Shown piece by piece: positions 1-8,385 of a DNA stretch of 38,657 bases. Under the pieces are notes generated by a model that worked only from the letters and a program-made list of their open reading frames with translations, ran no database searches and had not been told where the DNA came from. The stretch's first letter is position 1, and every line of letters begins with the position of its first letter. The translations under genes and the position numbers were made by a program. This DNA is from Oscillospiraceae bacterium (GTDB lineage Bacteria > Bacillota > Clostridia > Oscillospirales > Oscillospiraceae), in the NCBI GenBank assembly GCA_016293265.1, contig JAEDEN010000008.1, forward strand, positions 1 to 38,657. Reading direction: 5' to 3'.

Positions 1-845
1 GCTTTGACCAGAAGGTGGAGGAGAAGCTGATCCAGCCCACCTTCATCACCATGTATCCCGTGGAGGTCAGCCCCCTCACCAAGCGCTCTCCCCAGGACCC
101 CCGCCTCACCGAGCGCTTCGAGCTGTTCATCTGCCACAGCGAGCTGGCCAACGCCTACTCCGAGCTCAACGACCCCATCGACCAGCGTGCCCGCTTTGAA
201 AAGCAGGTGGAGCAGCGGGAGCGGGGCGACGATGAGACCGAAATGCTGGACGAGGATTTCCTCAACGCCCTGGAATACGGTATGCCTCCCACGGGCGGCA
301 TGGGTATGGGCATCGACCGCTGCGTCATGCTGCTGACCGGAGCCGATTCCATCCGGGATGTGATCCTGTTCCCCACCATGAAGCCCCTGGAGAAAACCGA
401 GGCTTCCGAGAAGAAAAAGGATGGGGCCCCTGAGGCTGTCAAGGCCGGGGAAGCGGCCGGGGAGAAGGTGGACTTCTCCAATGTGAAGATCGAACCGCTG
501 TTTGAAGACATGGTGGATTTTGAAACCTTCGCAAAGTCCGATTTCCGCGCAGTGAAGATCGAGGCCTGCGAGGCTGTCCCCAAGAGCAAGAAGCTCTTGA
601 AGTTCACTTTGAACGACGGAACAGACCGGAAACGCACCATTTTGAGCGGGATCCATGAGTATTATGAGCCGGAGGAATTGGTGGGCAAGACGGCGATCGC
701 CATCGTGAACCTGCCGCCCAGAAAGATGATGGGCATTGATTCTGAGGGTATGCTGATCTCTGCGGTACACGAAGAAAACGGCAGGGAAGGGCTCAACCTT
801 TTGATGGTGGATGACCGCATTCCGGCAGGAGCAAAGCTGTATTGA
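1..845 (+). CDS. lysS: Lysyl-tRNA synthetase (class II), 3' part, with C-terminal tRNA-binding domain
   Basis: Charges tRNA-Lys with lysine in the cytoplasm. Only the C-terminal ~280 residues are inside the window; the reading frame is open at the left edge. The class II motif 3 (GMGMGIDR, about nt 301-320) and the following SIRDVILFPTMKPL end are typical of LysRS. Most bacterial LysRS proteins stop near here. This one continues through a Lys/Glu/Ala-rich linker (about nt 389-500) into a complete EMAP-II-like tRNA-binding domain of the kind found at the C-terminus of MetRS (FAKSDFRAVKIE ... LLKFTLNDG ... ILSGIHEYYEPEELVGK ... PRKMMGIDSEGMLI). The fusion is seen directly. That the domain raises tRNA affinity or drives dimerisation is inferred from MetRS. 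Codons in the added domain look richer in A/T third positions than in the catalytic part. The gene is followed by a terminator. Confidence 0.93.
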   Translation, partial: FDQKVEEKLIQPTFITMYPVEVSPLTKRSPQDPRLTERFELFICHSELANAYSELNDPIDQRARFEKQVEQRERGDDETEMLDEDFLNALEYGMPPTGGMGMGIDRCVMLLTGADSIRDVILFPTMKPLEKTEASEKKKDGAPEAVKAGEAAGEKVDFSNVKIEPLFEDMVDFETFAKSDFRAVKIEACEAVPKSKKLLKFTLNDGTDRKRTILSGIHEYYEPEELVGKTAIAIVNLPPRKMMGIDSEGMLISAVHEENGREGLNLLMVDDRIPAGAKLY

Positions 846-1005
846 ATTTCCGGAGGAACCGGCTTTGACACCGGCCCCAAAGCTATGGAATCTTATGGGG
901 CGCCGCGTGGCCGCGGGACCCCGGGATCCGTTGGAAAACAAGAAGATGAGAAGCTGGGGGCGGTTCTTCCGGACATCCTGCCCCATCCAGCTTTTTGAAA
1001 GCCTC

Positions 1006-1034
1006 AGCTCCCGCCCCTTCGGGCGGGAGCTTTG
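1006..1034 (+). terminator. Intrinsic terminator of lysS
   Basis: Perfect 11-bp stem AGCTCCCGCCC / GGGCGGGAGCT with a CTTC loop, followed by a short T-rich stretch (TTGCTT). The T tract is weak, but position and stem strength fit termination of lysS. Confidence 0.7.
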
Positions 1035-1099
1035 CTTCGCCGGAAGAAGGAGGGGCCCCGGCCGTCCCCGGCCTGTCGGATGATGGCAACAAAAATGTC

Positions 1100-1128
1100 T
1101 TGAAAAAGGCGAAACCATCCTGTATCAT
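1100..1128 (+). promoter_or_regulatory. Sigma-A promoter for the TrmH-family gene
   Basis: TTGAAA (1100-1105), 17-nt spacer, TATCAT (1123-1128). The same -10 sequence recurs before other units of this window. It lies about 105 nt upstream of the chosen start codon. Confidence 0.6.
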
Positions 1129-1234
1129 ATATAGATACCTTTTATAACCGGCGGTATTTTCCCCCTTTTTGCCCGGATTTTCCCGGGAACGGGGGAAAAG
1201 GGCCGGAAAAAGAGATCAGAAAGGAGCCCCGGCC

Positions 1235-2002
1235 ATGGAGACCATCACCAGCCGCACCAATCCCCTCTGCACCCATATCCGCAAGCTGGCCGCCTCCCGC
1301 TCCTACCGGAGGGAGTGCCGGGAGTTCCTTTGCGACAGCCCCAAGCTCCTGGAGGAAGCCCTGCTTTGGAACGGCAGGCTCAAAACCGTGGTCTGCACCC
1401 AGGGGACGGACCTGCCCCCCCTGCCCGCCGGAGTGCGGGCGGTGCAGGTGCCCTCTGAGGTGATGAAGTCCATCTCCCCCGCCCAGGCGCCCCAGGGGGT
1501 CCTTTCCCTGTGCGCCATGGAGGAACCGCCCCTGCCCCGGTGTCTGGAGGGCAGGCGCTACGTGGTGCTGGACGGTGTGCAGGACCCGGGAAACGTGGGC
1601 ACCATCCTCCGCACGGCAGACGCCTTTTGCGCCGACGGCCTTTTTCTGGTGAACGCCTGTGCCGACCTCTATAACCCCAAAACCGTTCGGGCCACCATGG
1701 GGGCGGTGTTCCGCCGCCCGGTGTGGACCTGTGATGTCCCCGGCCTGCGCGCCCTGCTGACGGCCTCCGGCCTGCCCCTTTACGGCGCGGCCCTCCGGGA
1801 CGACACCGCGGACGCCCGGCAGGTGGATTACAGCCGCTGCGCCATCGCCATCGGCAGCGAAGGGAAGGGCCTGGGGGCGGAGCTGCTCTCCGCCTGCGAC
1901 CAGACCGTTCTCATCCCCATGAGCGGCCGCTGTGAGTCTCTGAACGCGGCCATCGCCGCAAGCGTCCTTTTGTGGGAGGCCCACCGAAGGGACGGGATGT
2001 GA
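1235..2002 (+). CDS. TrmH/SpoU-family RNA 2'-O-methyltransferase
   Basis: A SPOUT-fold enzyme that moves a methyl group from S-adenosylmethionine to a ribose 2'-OH of rRNA or tRNA. All three SpoU motifs are present: motif 1 VLDGVQDPGNVGTILRTADA (about residues 111-130), motif 2 IAIGSEGKGLG, and motif 3 LIPMSGRCESLNAAIAASVLLWE at the C-terminus. The N-terminal ~100 residues resemble the small substrate-binding domain of RlmB/TsnR-type members (SPKLLEEAL). Length is 255 residues, normal for the family. Start: the ATG at 1235 follows AAGGAG (1221-1226) with 8-nt spacing; a longer frame from 1169 lacks a site and encodes a low-complexity Arg/Lys start. The exact RNA target cannot be told from sequence. 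It is probably co-transcribed with dprA 22 nt downstream. Confidence 0.9.
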   Translation: METITSRTNPLCTHIRKLAASRSYRRECREFLCDSPKLLEEALLWNGRLKTVVCTQGTDLPPLPAGVRAVQVPSEVMKSISPAQAPQGVLSLCAMEEPPLPRCLEGRRYVVLDGVQDPGNVGTILRTADAFCADGLFLVNACADLYNPKTVRATMGAVFRRPVWTCDVPGLRALLTASGLPLYGAALRDDTADARQVDYSRCAIAIGSEGKGLGAELLSACDQTVLIPMSGRCESLNAAIAASVLLWEAHRRDGM

Positions 2003-2024
2003 TCCGGGAAGGGAGGCGCTGGCC

Positions 2025-3212
2025 ATGTCCGCGCTGAAATACTGGCTGTGGTTGTCCGCCCTGCCGGGCCTTGGCAACCAGGCCCGCCTTGCCCTGCTGC
2101 GCCATTTCGGCGAAGCGGAGGCCATCTATTACGCTGATCCGGAAGAGGTCCTGCTGGCCGGGGGCATCACCCGGGAGCAGGCGGCCCTTCTGGAGGACAA
2201 GAGCCTGGAGGCCGCCGGGAGGATCATGGAGGACTGCCGCCGGCTGGGGGTGCGCATCCTGACCATCCGGGACGCGGAATACCCCGGGCGGCTGAAGAAT
2301 ATCTATGACCCGCCGGCGCTGCTCTATGTGAAGGGGCGCCTGCCGGCCATCGACGAGGAGGCCGCCGTGGCGGTGGTGGGCACCCGTGATTGCTCCCCCT
2401 ACGGCGTTGCCTGCGCCCGGAAGCTGGGCTTCGGCCTGGCCGCCGGCGGGGCGGTGGTGGTCAGCGGACTGGCCCGGGGCATCGACGCCGAGGCCTGTCA
2501 CGCGGCGCTGCTGGCCGGCGGCGTCACCGTGGGCGTTTTGGGCAACGGAACGGACGTGGCCTATCCCCCAAGCTCCCGGGCCCTCTATGAGGACGTGGCC
2601 GCTTCCGGGGCGCTGGTGAGCGAATATCCGCCGGGGACAGAGCCCGCCCGGCGTCATTTTCCTGCCCGCAACCGCATCATCTCCGGGCTGTGCGTGGCCA
2701 CCCTTGTGGTGGAGGCTCCCGGGAAGAGCGGCGCCCTCATCACCGCCGAAACGGCCCTGGAGCAGGGGAGGGACGTGTTCGCCGTCCCCGGCCCCATCGA
2801 CGCGCCGGGAAGCCTTGGCTGCAACCGCCTCATCCGGGACGGCGCGGGCCTTGCGGCGGAGGCCGCGGATATCCTGCGGGAATACGAGGGCCGTTTTCCC
2901 GGTAAAATCACCTGCGGGGACACCGGGGAAGAGCCGCCGGCCGCCGGGTATCACCGGCCCCAGCAGGCGGAGCCCAGGGCCGTCCCGCCGCCGTTCAGCA
3001 TCTCCCGGGGCGGCATCACCCTTACCGACGACCAGATCGCCCTGCTGCGCATCCTCCCGGATGAGGAGCCGGCCCTGATGGACGACCTGATCGAAGAGAG
3101 CGGCATCCCCACCCGGCGGGTGCTTTCGGCCCTCACCGTTCTTGAAATCGACGATCTTGTCACGCAGCACAGCGGGAAGCGATACACCCGCCGCGTGACT
3201 TTGACGGAATAA
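2025..3212 (+). CDS. dprA: DNA-processing protein DprA (Smf)
   Basis: Loads RecA onto incoming single-stranded DNA during natural transformation and protects that DNA. The extended Rossmann fold is clear: VVGTRDCSPYG (about residues 117-127), VVSGLARGIDAEACHAAL, VGVLGNGTDVAYPP, LVSEYPPGTEPARRHFPARNRIISGL, SGALITAETALEQGRDVFAVPG, and SLGCNRLIRDGA. The N-terminus has a helix-hairpin-helix-like segment (LSALPGLGNQARLALLRHFG) and the C-terminal ~75 residues look like the DML1-type winged helix. Length 395 is slightly longer than B. subtilis Smf because of a Pro-rich linker before the last domain. Start ATG has AAGGGAGG 8 nt upstream. dprA-topA-trmFO order is conserved in Firmicutes. DprA occurs in many species never shown to be transformable, so competence is not proven. 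Confidence 0.96.
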   Translation: MSALKYWLWLSALPGLGNQARLALLRHFGEAEAIYYADPEEVLLAGGITREQAALLEDKSLEAAGRIMEDCRRLGVRILTIRDAEYPGRLKNIYDPPALLYVKGRLPAIDEEAAVAVVGTRDCSPYGVACARKLGFGLAAGGAVVVSGLARGIDAEACHAALLAGGVTVGVLGNGTDVAYPPSSRALYEDVAASGALVSEYPPGTEPARRHFPARNRIISGLCVATLVVEAPGKSGALITAETALEQGRDVFAVPGPIDAPGSLGCNRLIRDGAGLAAEAADILREYEGRFPGKITCGDTGEEPPAAGYHRPQQAEPRAVPPPFSISRGGITLTDDQIALLRILPDEEPALMDDLIEESGIPTRRVLSALTVLEIDDLVTQHSGKRYTRRVTLTE

Positions 3213-3243
3213 AGCTTGCGCCTGTGGGCGCATGGAGGTAACT

Positions 3244-5628
3244 ATGGCAAATGAGAATCTGGTCATCGTGGAGTCGCCCGCGAAGGCCAAAACCATTGGG
3301 AAATATCTGGGCAAGGGCTTCCAGGTGAAGGCCTGCATGGGCCACCTGCGGGACCTGCCCAAAAGCGTCCTGGGTGTGGATGTGGAACGGGACTTTGAGC
3401 CCCAGTACCAGCCCATCAAGGGCAAGGAGGACATCATCGCCGACCTGAAGCGCTCCGCCGACGAGGCGGATACCGTGTACCTGGCCACCGACCCGGACCG
3501 GGAGGGAGAGGCCATCTCCTGGCACCTGAAGAACCTTTTGGAGCTGCCGGAGGAAAAGGCGAAGCGTGTCACCTTCAACGAGATCACCAAAAAGGTGGTG
3601 CAGGAGAGCATCCGCCAGCCCCGGGACATCGACCAGAACCTGGTGGACGCCCAGCAGGCCCGCCGCATCCTGGACCGCCTGGTGGGCTATGAGCTGAGCC
3701 CCCTGCTGTGGAAAAAGATCCGCCGGGGGCTTTCCGCCGGCCGGGTCCAGTCCGTGGCCACCCGCATGGTGGATGACCGGGACCGGGAGATCGAGGCCTT
3801 CCAGCCCGAGGAGTACTGGACCCTGGACGCCAACCTCCTGGGAAATGACGGGAAGGGCCACCCCTTCGCAGCCCATTACCACGGCAGGGAGGGGAAGAAG
3901 GCGGAGCTGAAGTCCGCCGAAGCGGTGGACGCCGTGGTGCGGGAGACGGAGCAGGAGACCTTCACGGTGAAGTCCGTCAAGCGCAGCGACAAGCAGCGCA
4001 GCCCCTCTCCCCCCTTTACCACCTCCACCATGCAGCAGGAGGCCTCCCGCAAGCTCTCCATGACTCCCCGGCGCACTATGGCCATCGCCCAGCAGCTCTA
4101 TGAGGGCGTGGATATCCAGGGGGAGGGCACCGTGGGCCTTATCACCTATATGCGTACCGACTCCCTGCGCCTGAGCGAGGAGGCCATCGCCTCCGCCCGG
4201 GCCTTTATCGTGGGCCGCTACGGCGGCGCCTACTGCCCCGCCCAGCCCAACCACTACAAGGCCAAGGCCAACGCCCAGGACGCCCACGAGGCCATCCGCC
4301 CCAGCAACGTGAATTGGACGCCGGAGGAGCTGAAAAAGGACTTGACCAGCGAGCAGTACCGCCTCTACCGCCTGATCTGGAGCCGGTATGTGGCCTGCCA
4401 GATGGCAAACGCCGTGTACGACAGCGTCAGTGTTGAGATCGCCGCCGGGGACCACGACTTCCGCGCCAGCTCCTCCAGCCTCAAGTTCTCCGGCTACACC
4501 GCCGTCTACGAGGAGGGGAAGGACGAGGAGAAGGAGGAGAAGGAATCCCCCCTGCCCGCCCTGCGGGAGGGAGAGACCCTCACCCTCAAGGATTTCAAGC
4601 GGGACCAGCATTTCACCCAGCCTCCCGCCCACTATACCGACGCCACGCTGATCCGCGCCATGGAGGAGCAGGGCATCGGCCGCCCCTCCACCTACGCCCC
4701 CACCGTCTCCACCATCCTGGACCGGGAGTATGTGGTGAAGGAGGGGAAATACCTCCATATCACCAACCTGGGCCGTGTGGTGACGGAGCTGATGAAGGAG
4801 CGCTTCACCGACATCGCCGACCTGAAGTTCACCGCCAACATGGAGCGGCGGCTGGACCAGGTGGAAGAGGGGGAGACCAACTGGAAGGAGGTCCTCCGCA
4901 GCTTCCACGGCGACTTTGCCCGGAGCCTGAAAAAGGCGGAGGATGAGCTGGAGGGCGTGCGCATCAAGGTGCCCGATGAGGTCTCCTCTGAGGTCTGTCC
5001 CGAGTGCGGGCGGAACCTGGTGGTCAAATCCGGCCGCTTCGGCCGCTTCCTGGCCTGCCCGGGCTACCCCGAGTGCAGCTTCACCATGCCGCTGGTGGTG
5101 GTGATGCCGGGCCGCTGCCCCCAGTGCGGCGGCAGGCTCATGAAGCGCACCGGCGTGAGCAAAAAGAGCGGAAAGCAGTACACCTACTACTGCTGCGAGT
5201 ACCGCAACAGCAAGGACGAGACTCTGAAATGCGATTTTGTCACCTGGGATGTGCCGGTGAAGGAGGACTGCCCCCTCTGCGGCCATACCATGTTCAAGCG
5301 CTCCGGCCGGGGCTTCAAGAAGCCCTACTGCATCAATCCGGAATGCGCCAACTTCCTGCCTGAGGACAAGCGGGGCTATCCCAAGCCCGCCGGCAAGCAG
5401 GAGGAGGCCGGGGCGGAGGAAACGCCCGAAACGGCCGCCGCCGAGAAGCCTGCGGCCGGAAAGACGGGGGCCACCAAGAAGCCTGCCGCGAAAAAGACCG
5501 CGGCCAGGAAGACCACAGCCAAGACCGCAGCCAAGAAGCCTGCGGCCAAGAAGACCACAACCAAGACGGCGGCGAAAAAGCCCGCCGCCAAGAAGACGAG
5601 GAAAACCGCCGGAACAACAGAGGAATGA
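3244..5628 (+). CDS. topA: DNA topoisomerase I
   Basis: Type IA topoisomerase that relaxes negative supercoils. The Toprim acid residues are E10 (VESPAKAK) and D83/D85/E87 (ATDPDREGE); the active-site tyrosine is Y302 in ITYMRTDS. Three C4 zinc ribbons follow, starting near C585/C588, C625/C628 and C676/C679. The last ~80 residues are a low-complexity tail of KKPAAKK / KTAAKK units resembling eukaryotic histone H1 and actinobacterial TopA/HupB tails; in those proteins such tails bind DNA non-specifically. Start: an ATG at 3232 is in frame, but GGAGG (3234-3238) lies 5 nt before the ATG at 3244, so 3244 (MANENLVIVES) is chosen. A 6-bp hairpin (3217-3232) sits just before the ribosome binding site. 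Predicted length is 794 residues. Confidence 0.97.
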   Translation: MANENLVIVESPAKAKTIGKYLGKGFQVKACMGHLRDLPKSVLGVDVERDFEPQYQPIKGKEDIIADLKRSADEADTVYLATDPDREGEAISWHLKNLLELPEEKAKRVTFNEITKKVVQESIRQPRDIDQNLVDAQQARRILDRLVGYELSPLLWKKIRRGLSAGRVQSVATRMVDDRDREIEAFQPEEYWTLDANLLGNDGKGHPFAAHYHGREGKKAELKSAEAVDAVVRETEQETFTVKSVKRSDKQRSPSPPFTTSTMQQEASRKLSMTPRRTMAIAQQLYEGVDIQGEGTVGLITYMRTDSLRLSEEAIASARAFIVGRYGGAYCPAQPNHYKAKANAQDAHEAIRPSNVNWTPEELKKDLTSEQYRLYRLIWSRYVACQMANAVYDSVSVEIAAGDHDFRASSSSLKFSGYTAVYEEGKDEEKEEKESPLPALREGETLTLKDFKRDQHFTQPPAHYTDATLIRAMEEQGIGRPSTYAPTVSTILDREYVVKEGKYLHITNLGRVVTELMKERFTDIADLKFTANMERRLDQVEEGETNWKEVLRSFHGDFARSLKKAEDELEGVRIKVPDEVSSEVCPECGRNLVVKSGRFGRFLACPGYPECSFTMPLVVVMPGRCPQCGGRLMKRTGVSKKSGKQYTYYCCEYRNSKDETLKCDFVTWDVPVKEDCPLCGHTMFKRSGRGFKKPYCINPECANFLPEDKRGYPKPAGKQEEAGAEETPETAAAEKPAAGKTGATKKPAAKKTAARKTTAKTAAKKPAAKKTTTKTAAKKPAAKKTRKTAGTTEE

Positions 5629-5668
5629 CCCGTCTGTGACCGCCCAACGGGGAAGGGAGAAACACGAT

Positions 5669-6976
5669 ATGAAAGTAACAGTGATCGGCGCGGGCCTTGC
5701 CGGCAGCGAATGCGCCTGGCAGCTTGCCCAGCGGGGCGTGGAGGTCACCCTCCGGGAGATGAAGCCGGAGAAGCGGACCCCCGCCCATGTGACGGACTAT
5801 TTTGCGGAGCTTTGCTGCTCCAACTCCCTGCGCTCCGACCAGTTGGAAAACGCGGTGGGCCTTTTGAAGGAGGAGCTGCGCCGCCTGGGCTCCCTGATCC
5901 TCTCCTGCGCCGACGCCACCCGGGTGGAGGCCGGGGGCGCCCTGGCCGTGGACCGGGAGGGCTTTGCCCGGCTGGTGACGGAGCGGGTCCGAAGCCACCC
6001 CAACATCACCGTGGAGTACGGGGAGGTGAAGGAGATCCCCCAGGGAGAGGTGGTCATCGCCTCCGGCCCCCTCACCTCCGACGCTCTGGCCGCCCGGCTC
6101 CAGGACCTTCTGGGGGCGGATACCGCCCTCCACTTCTTCGACGCCGCCGCGCCTCTGGTGAGCGCGGAGAGCGTGGATATGGACAAGGCCTGGTTCGGCT
6201 CCCGCTATGACCGGGGGACCGCGGATTATGTAAACTGTCCCATGACGGAGGAGGAATACGACGCCTTCTGGAAGGAGCTGACTGCCGCCCAGGAGGCGGA
6301 GGTCCACGGCTTCGAGGACAAGATGGTCTTTGAGGGCTGTATGCCCGTGGAGGTCATGGCCCGCCGGGGCCACGACACCCTGTGCTACGGCCCCCTGAAG
6401 CCCCGGGGCCTCCGGGACCCCCGCACCGGGAAGGAGCCCTACGCCGTGGTGCAGCTCCGCCGGGACAACAGCGAGGGCAGCGTCTATAACCTGGTGGGCT
6501 TCCAGACCCACCTGCGCTTCCCGGAGCAGCGGCGGGTGTTCTCCATGATCCCCGCCCTCCACAGCGCGGAGTTCCTCCGCTACGGCGTCATGCACCGCAA
6601 CACCTTCCTGGACTCCCCCCGGCTGCTGGACCGGTATTTCCGGCTGAAGAAGGACCCCCGCATCGCCTTTGCCGGACAGATGACCGGCGTGGAGGGCTAT
6701 GTGGAGTCCGCCGCCTCCGGCTTCCTGGTGGGGGTGGAAACGGCCCGCCGCCTGGCGGGAAAGCCGGCGGTGGACTTCCCCCGGGAGACGGCCATCGGCG
6801 CCTTGGGGCTGTATATATCCAACCAGTCCGTTGTGAATTTCCAGCCCATGAACATCAACTTTGGCATCATGCCGCCCCTTGACCACCGGGTCAAAGGCAA
6901 GCGGAACAAGAACGCGGAGCTTTCCCAGCGCTCCCTTGCCGTTATCGAAACGCTGAAAGAGGAGGTCCTGGCATGA
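5669..6976 (+). CDS. trmFO: Methylenetetrahydrofolate-tRNA (uracil-5-)-methyltransferase TrmFO
   Basis: Folate- and FAD-dependent enzyme that makes m5U54 in the T-loop of tRNA. The N-terminal FAD-binding motif is GAGLAGSE (residues 7-14). The cysteines used in catalysis in the B. subtilis enzyme are matched by C50 (ELCCSNSLRS) and C224 (FEGCMPVE). The C-terminus contains the family signature ISNQSVVNFQPMNINFGIMPP. Length is 435 residues, as expected. The ATG at 5669 is preceded by GGAAGGGAG (5651-5659); an upstream in-frame GTG at 5636 is less likely. Its stop overlaps the plsX start (ATGA), so the two are translationally coupled. Confidence 0.97.
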   Translation: MKVTVIGAGLAGSECAWQLAQRGVEVTLREMKPEKRTPAHVTDYFAELCCSNSLRSDQLENAVGLLKEELRRLGSLILSCADATRVEAGGALAVDREGFARLVTERVRSHPNITVEYGEVKEIPQGEVVIASGPLTSDALAARLQDLLGADTALHFFDAAAPLVSAESVDMDKAWFGSRYDRGTADYVNCPMTEEEYDAFWKELTAAQEAEVHGFEDKMVFEGCMPVEVMARRGHDTLCYGPLKPRGLRDPRTGKEPYAVVQLRRDNSEGSVYNLVGFQTHLRFPEQRRVFSMIPALHSAEFLRYGVMHRNTFLDSPRLLDRYFRLKKDPRIAFAGQMTGVEGYVESAASGFLVGVETARRLAGKPAVDFPRETAIGALGLYISNQSVVNFQPMNINFGIMPPLDHRVKGKRNKNAELSQRSLAVIETLKEEVLA

Positions 6977-8007
6977 AGATCATCGTAGATGCCATGGGCG
7001 GCGACAACGCCCCCGGGGCTGTGGTCCGGGGCGCTCTGGACGCCTGCAAGAACCACGGTATTCCCGTTTTGCTGGTGGGCCGGACGGAGGAGATCCTCCG
7101 CTGCGTGGAGGAGGGGGGCGAGAAGACCCTCCCCAAGGGCATGGAGATCCGGGACGCCAGGGAGGTGGTGGAGATCTGCGACGATCCTGCCACCGCCTTC
7201 AAGATGAAGAAGGACTCCTCCCTCACCGTGGGACTGAACCTGCTGAAGGAGGGGGCGGGAGACGCCTTTGTCTCCGCCGGCTCCACCGGCGCCCTTCTGG
7301 CGGGGGCCACCCTTGTGGTCAAGCGCATCCGGGGCATCCGCCGGGCGGCCATGGGGCCGGTGATCCCGGTATTTGGCGGCCGGGCCATCCTGTGCGACTG
7401 CGGCGCCAACGCCGAGTGCACCCCGGAGTACCTGCTGCAGTTCGCCTACCTGGGCAGCTTTTACGCAAAGCGGGTGCTGAAGGTGGAAAAGCCCCGGGTG
7501 GCCCTGCTGAACATCGGCGCGGAGGAGAGCAAGGGGGACACCCTCCGCAAGGAGACCCACGCCCTTTTGAAAGCGGCCGGCGAGGCGGGACGGATCCATT
7601 ACATCGGCTCCATCGAGGGCAACGACGCCATGATGGGCGGGGCGGATGTCATCGTGGCCGACGGCTTCAGCGGCAACGTGTTTCTCAAGACCGTGGAGGG
7701 CGCCGCCCGATTTATGATGAAGGAGCTGAAAAAGGCCTTCTATACCAACGCCAGGACAAAGCTGGGCGCGCTGCTGGTGAAAAAGGAGCTGGGGGAGATG
7801 AAAAAGCTCATGGACCCCAGTGAGGTGGGGGGCACCGTGTTCCTGGGCATCTCCAAGCCCGTCATCAAGGCCCACGGCTCCTCCGACGCCCGGGCCATCA
7901 CCAACGCCATCCTCCGGGCGGCGGAATATGCCGGAAGCGGCCTCATTGAGGACGTGGAGCGCAGCATCGACGCCATGAAGGTGGAACGCCCCCGGGAAAA
8001 AGCGTAA
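6973..8007 (+). CDS. plsX: Phosphate acyltransferase PlsX
   Basis: Converts acyl-ACP to acyl-phosphate, the donor for PlsY in phospholipid synthesis; a peripheral membrane enzyme. The start IIVDAMGGDNAPGAVVRGAL, the central VSAGSTGALLAGA, ILCDCGANAE, LLNIGAEESKG, and the end VADGFSGNVFLKTVEG with SSDARAITNAI are characteristic. Length 344 residues is normal. It overlaps trmFO by 4 nt. The usual Firmicutes partner FapR is not adjacent here, and no FapR-like palindrome was seen in front of it. acpP follows after its own promoter. Confidence 0.96.
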   Translation: MKIIVDAMGGDNAPGAVVRGALDACKNHGIPVLLVGRTEEILRCVEEGGEKTLPKGMEIRDAREVVEICDDPATAFKMKKDSSLTVGLNLLKEGAGDAFVSAGSTGALLAGATLVVKRIRGIRRAAMGPVIPVFGGRAILCDCGANAECTPEYLLQFAYLGSFYAKRVLKVEKPRVALLNIGAEESKGDTLRKETHALLKAAGEAGRIHYIGSIEGNDAMMGGADVIVADGFSGNVFLKTVEGAARFMMKELKKAFYTNARTKLGALLVKKELGEMKKLMDPSEVGGTVFLGISKPVIKAHGSSDARAITNAILRAAEYAGSGLIEDVERSIDAMKVERPREKA

Positions 8008-8014
8008 TCCCCCC

Positions 8015-8044
8015 TTGACATCTCCGGGGCACATGCCGTATGAT
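8015..8044 (+). promoter_or_regulatory. Strong sigma-A promoter for acpP
   Basis: Consensus -35 TTGACA (8015-8020), 18-nt spacer, -10 TATGAT (8039-8044). It starts 8 nt after the plsX stop, giving acpP its own supply independent of the upstream operon. Confidence 0.8.
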
Positions 8045-8090
8045 TGCCTCAGTAAAAGAGAACCAACTTTTTCCCGAGGAGTGAATGTAT

Positions 8091-8336
8091 ATGTCAATGG
8101 AAGAAATTTTCCAGACCATCCAGAATCTTGTGGCCGAGCAGTTTGCCGTGGAGCCGGAGAGCGTCACCATGGAAACCTCCCTGGAGGAGGACCTGGGGGC
8201 CGACTCCGTGGACCTGGTGGAGCTGGTCATGGCCATGGAAGAGGAATTTGAAGTGGGCGAGGTGCAGGAGGAAGACCTGGGCGGTATGAAGACCGTGGGC
8301 GACGCCGTCAACTATATCGCCAATAAGCTGAAATGA
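8091..8336 (+). CDS. acpP: Acyl carrier protein
   Basis: Small acidic carrier of fatty-acyl intermediates. The phosphopantetheine attachment serine is S39 in the motif LGADSVDLVELVMAMEEEF. Length is 81 residues and the protein is strongly acidic, both typical. Start: ATGs at 8085, 8091 and 8097 are in frame; GAGGAG (8076-8081) is spaced 9 nt from 8091, so MSMEEIFQ is preferred, and 8085 would be too close. It is followed by a terminator that runs directly into the rnc ribosome binding site. plsX-acpP-rnc order is classical in Firmicutes. Confidence 0.97.
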   Translation: MSMEEIFQTIQNLVAEQFAVEPESVTMETSLEEDLGADSVDLVELVMAMEEEFEVGEVQEEDLGGMKTVGDAVNYIANKLK

Positions 8337-8340
8337 GTTC

Positions 8341-8373
8341 GGAACACCCCGCCGCCGTGCGGGGGTTCCTTTT
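8341..8373 (+). terminator. Terminator / attenuator between acpP and rnc
   Basis: Stem GGAAC-A-CCCCGC / GCGGGG-GTTCC with a 6-nt loop and one bulged A, then TTTT (8370-8373). The rnc ribosome binding site AGGGG begins at the next base. Partial read-through is needed for rnc unless it has another promoter; none was seen in the gap. Confidence 0.75.
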
Positions 8374-8385
8374 AGGGGAACAGCT

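Larger units (their letters stand above)
846..1234. other. Intergenic region after lysS
   Basis: Non-coding gap of about 390 nt. It holds a terminator for lysS (1006-1034) and a promoter for the next gene (1100-1128). The stretch 846-1000 has no convincing gene: open frames there lack a ribosome binding site and recognisable protein content. No tRNA-like fold was recognised by eye. Confidence 0.6.

Noticed and set aside
865..893. TTGACA after lysS as a promoter
   Set aside because: No acceptable -10 lies at 16-18 nt, and a terminator with no gene in between follows.
3160..5748. Long - strand frame opposite topA
   Set aside because: Gly/Leu/His-rich shadow of the topA codons, without ribosome binding site or domain content.
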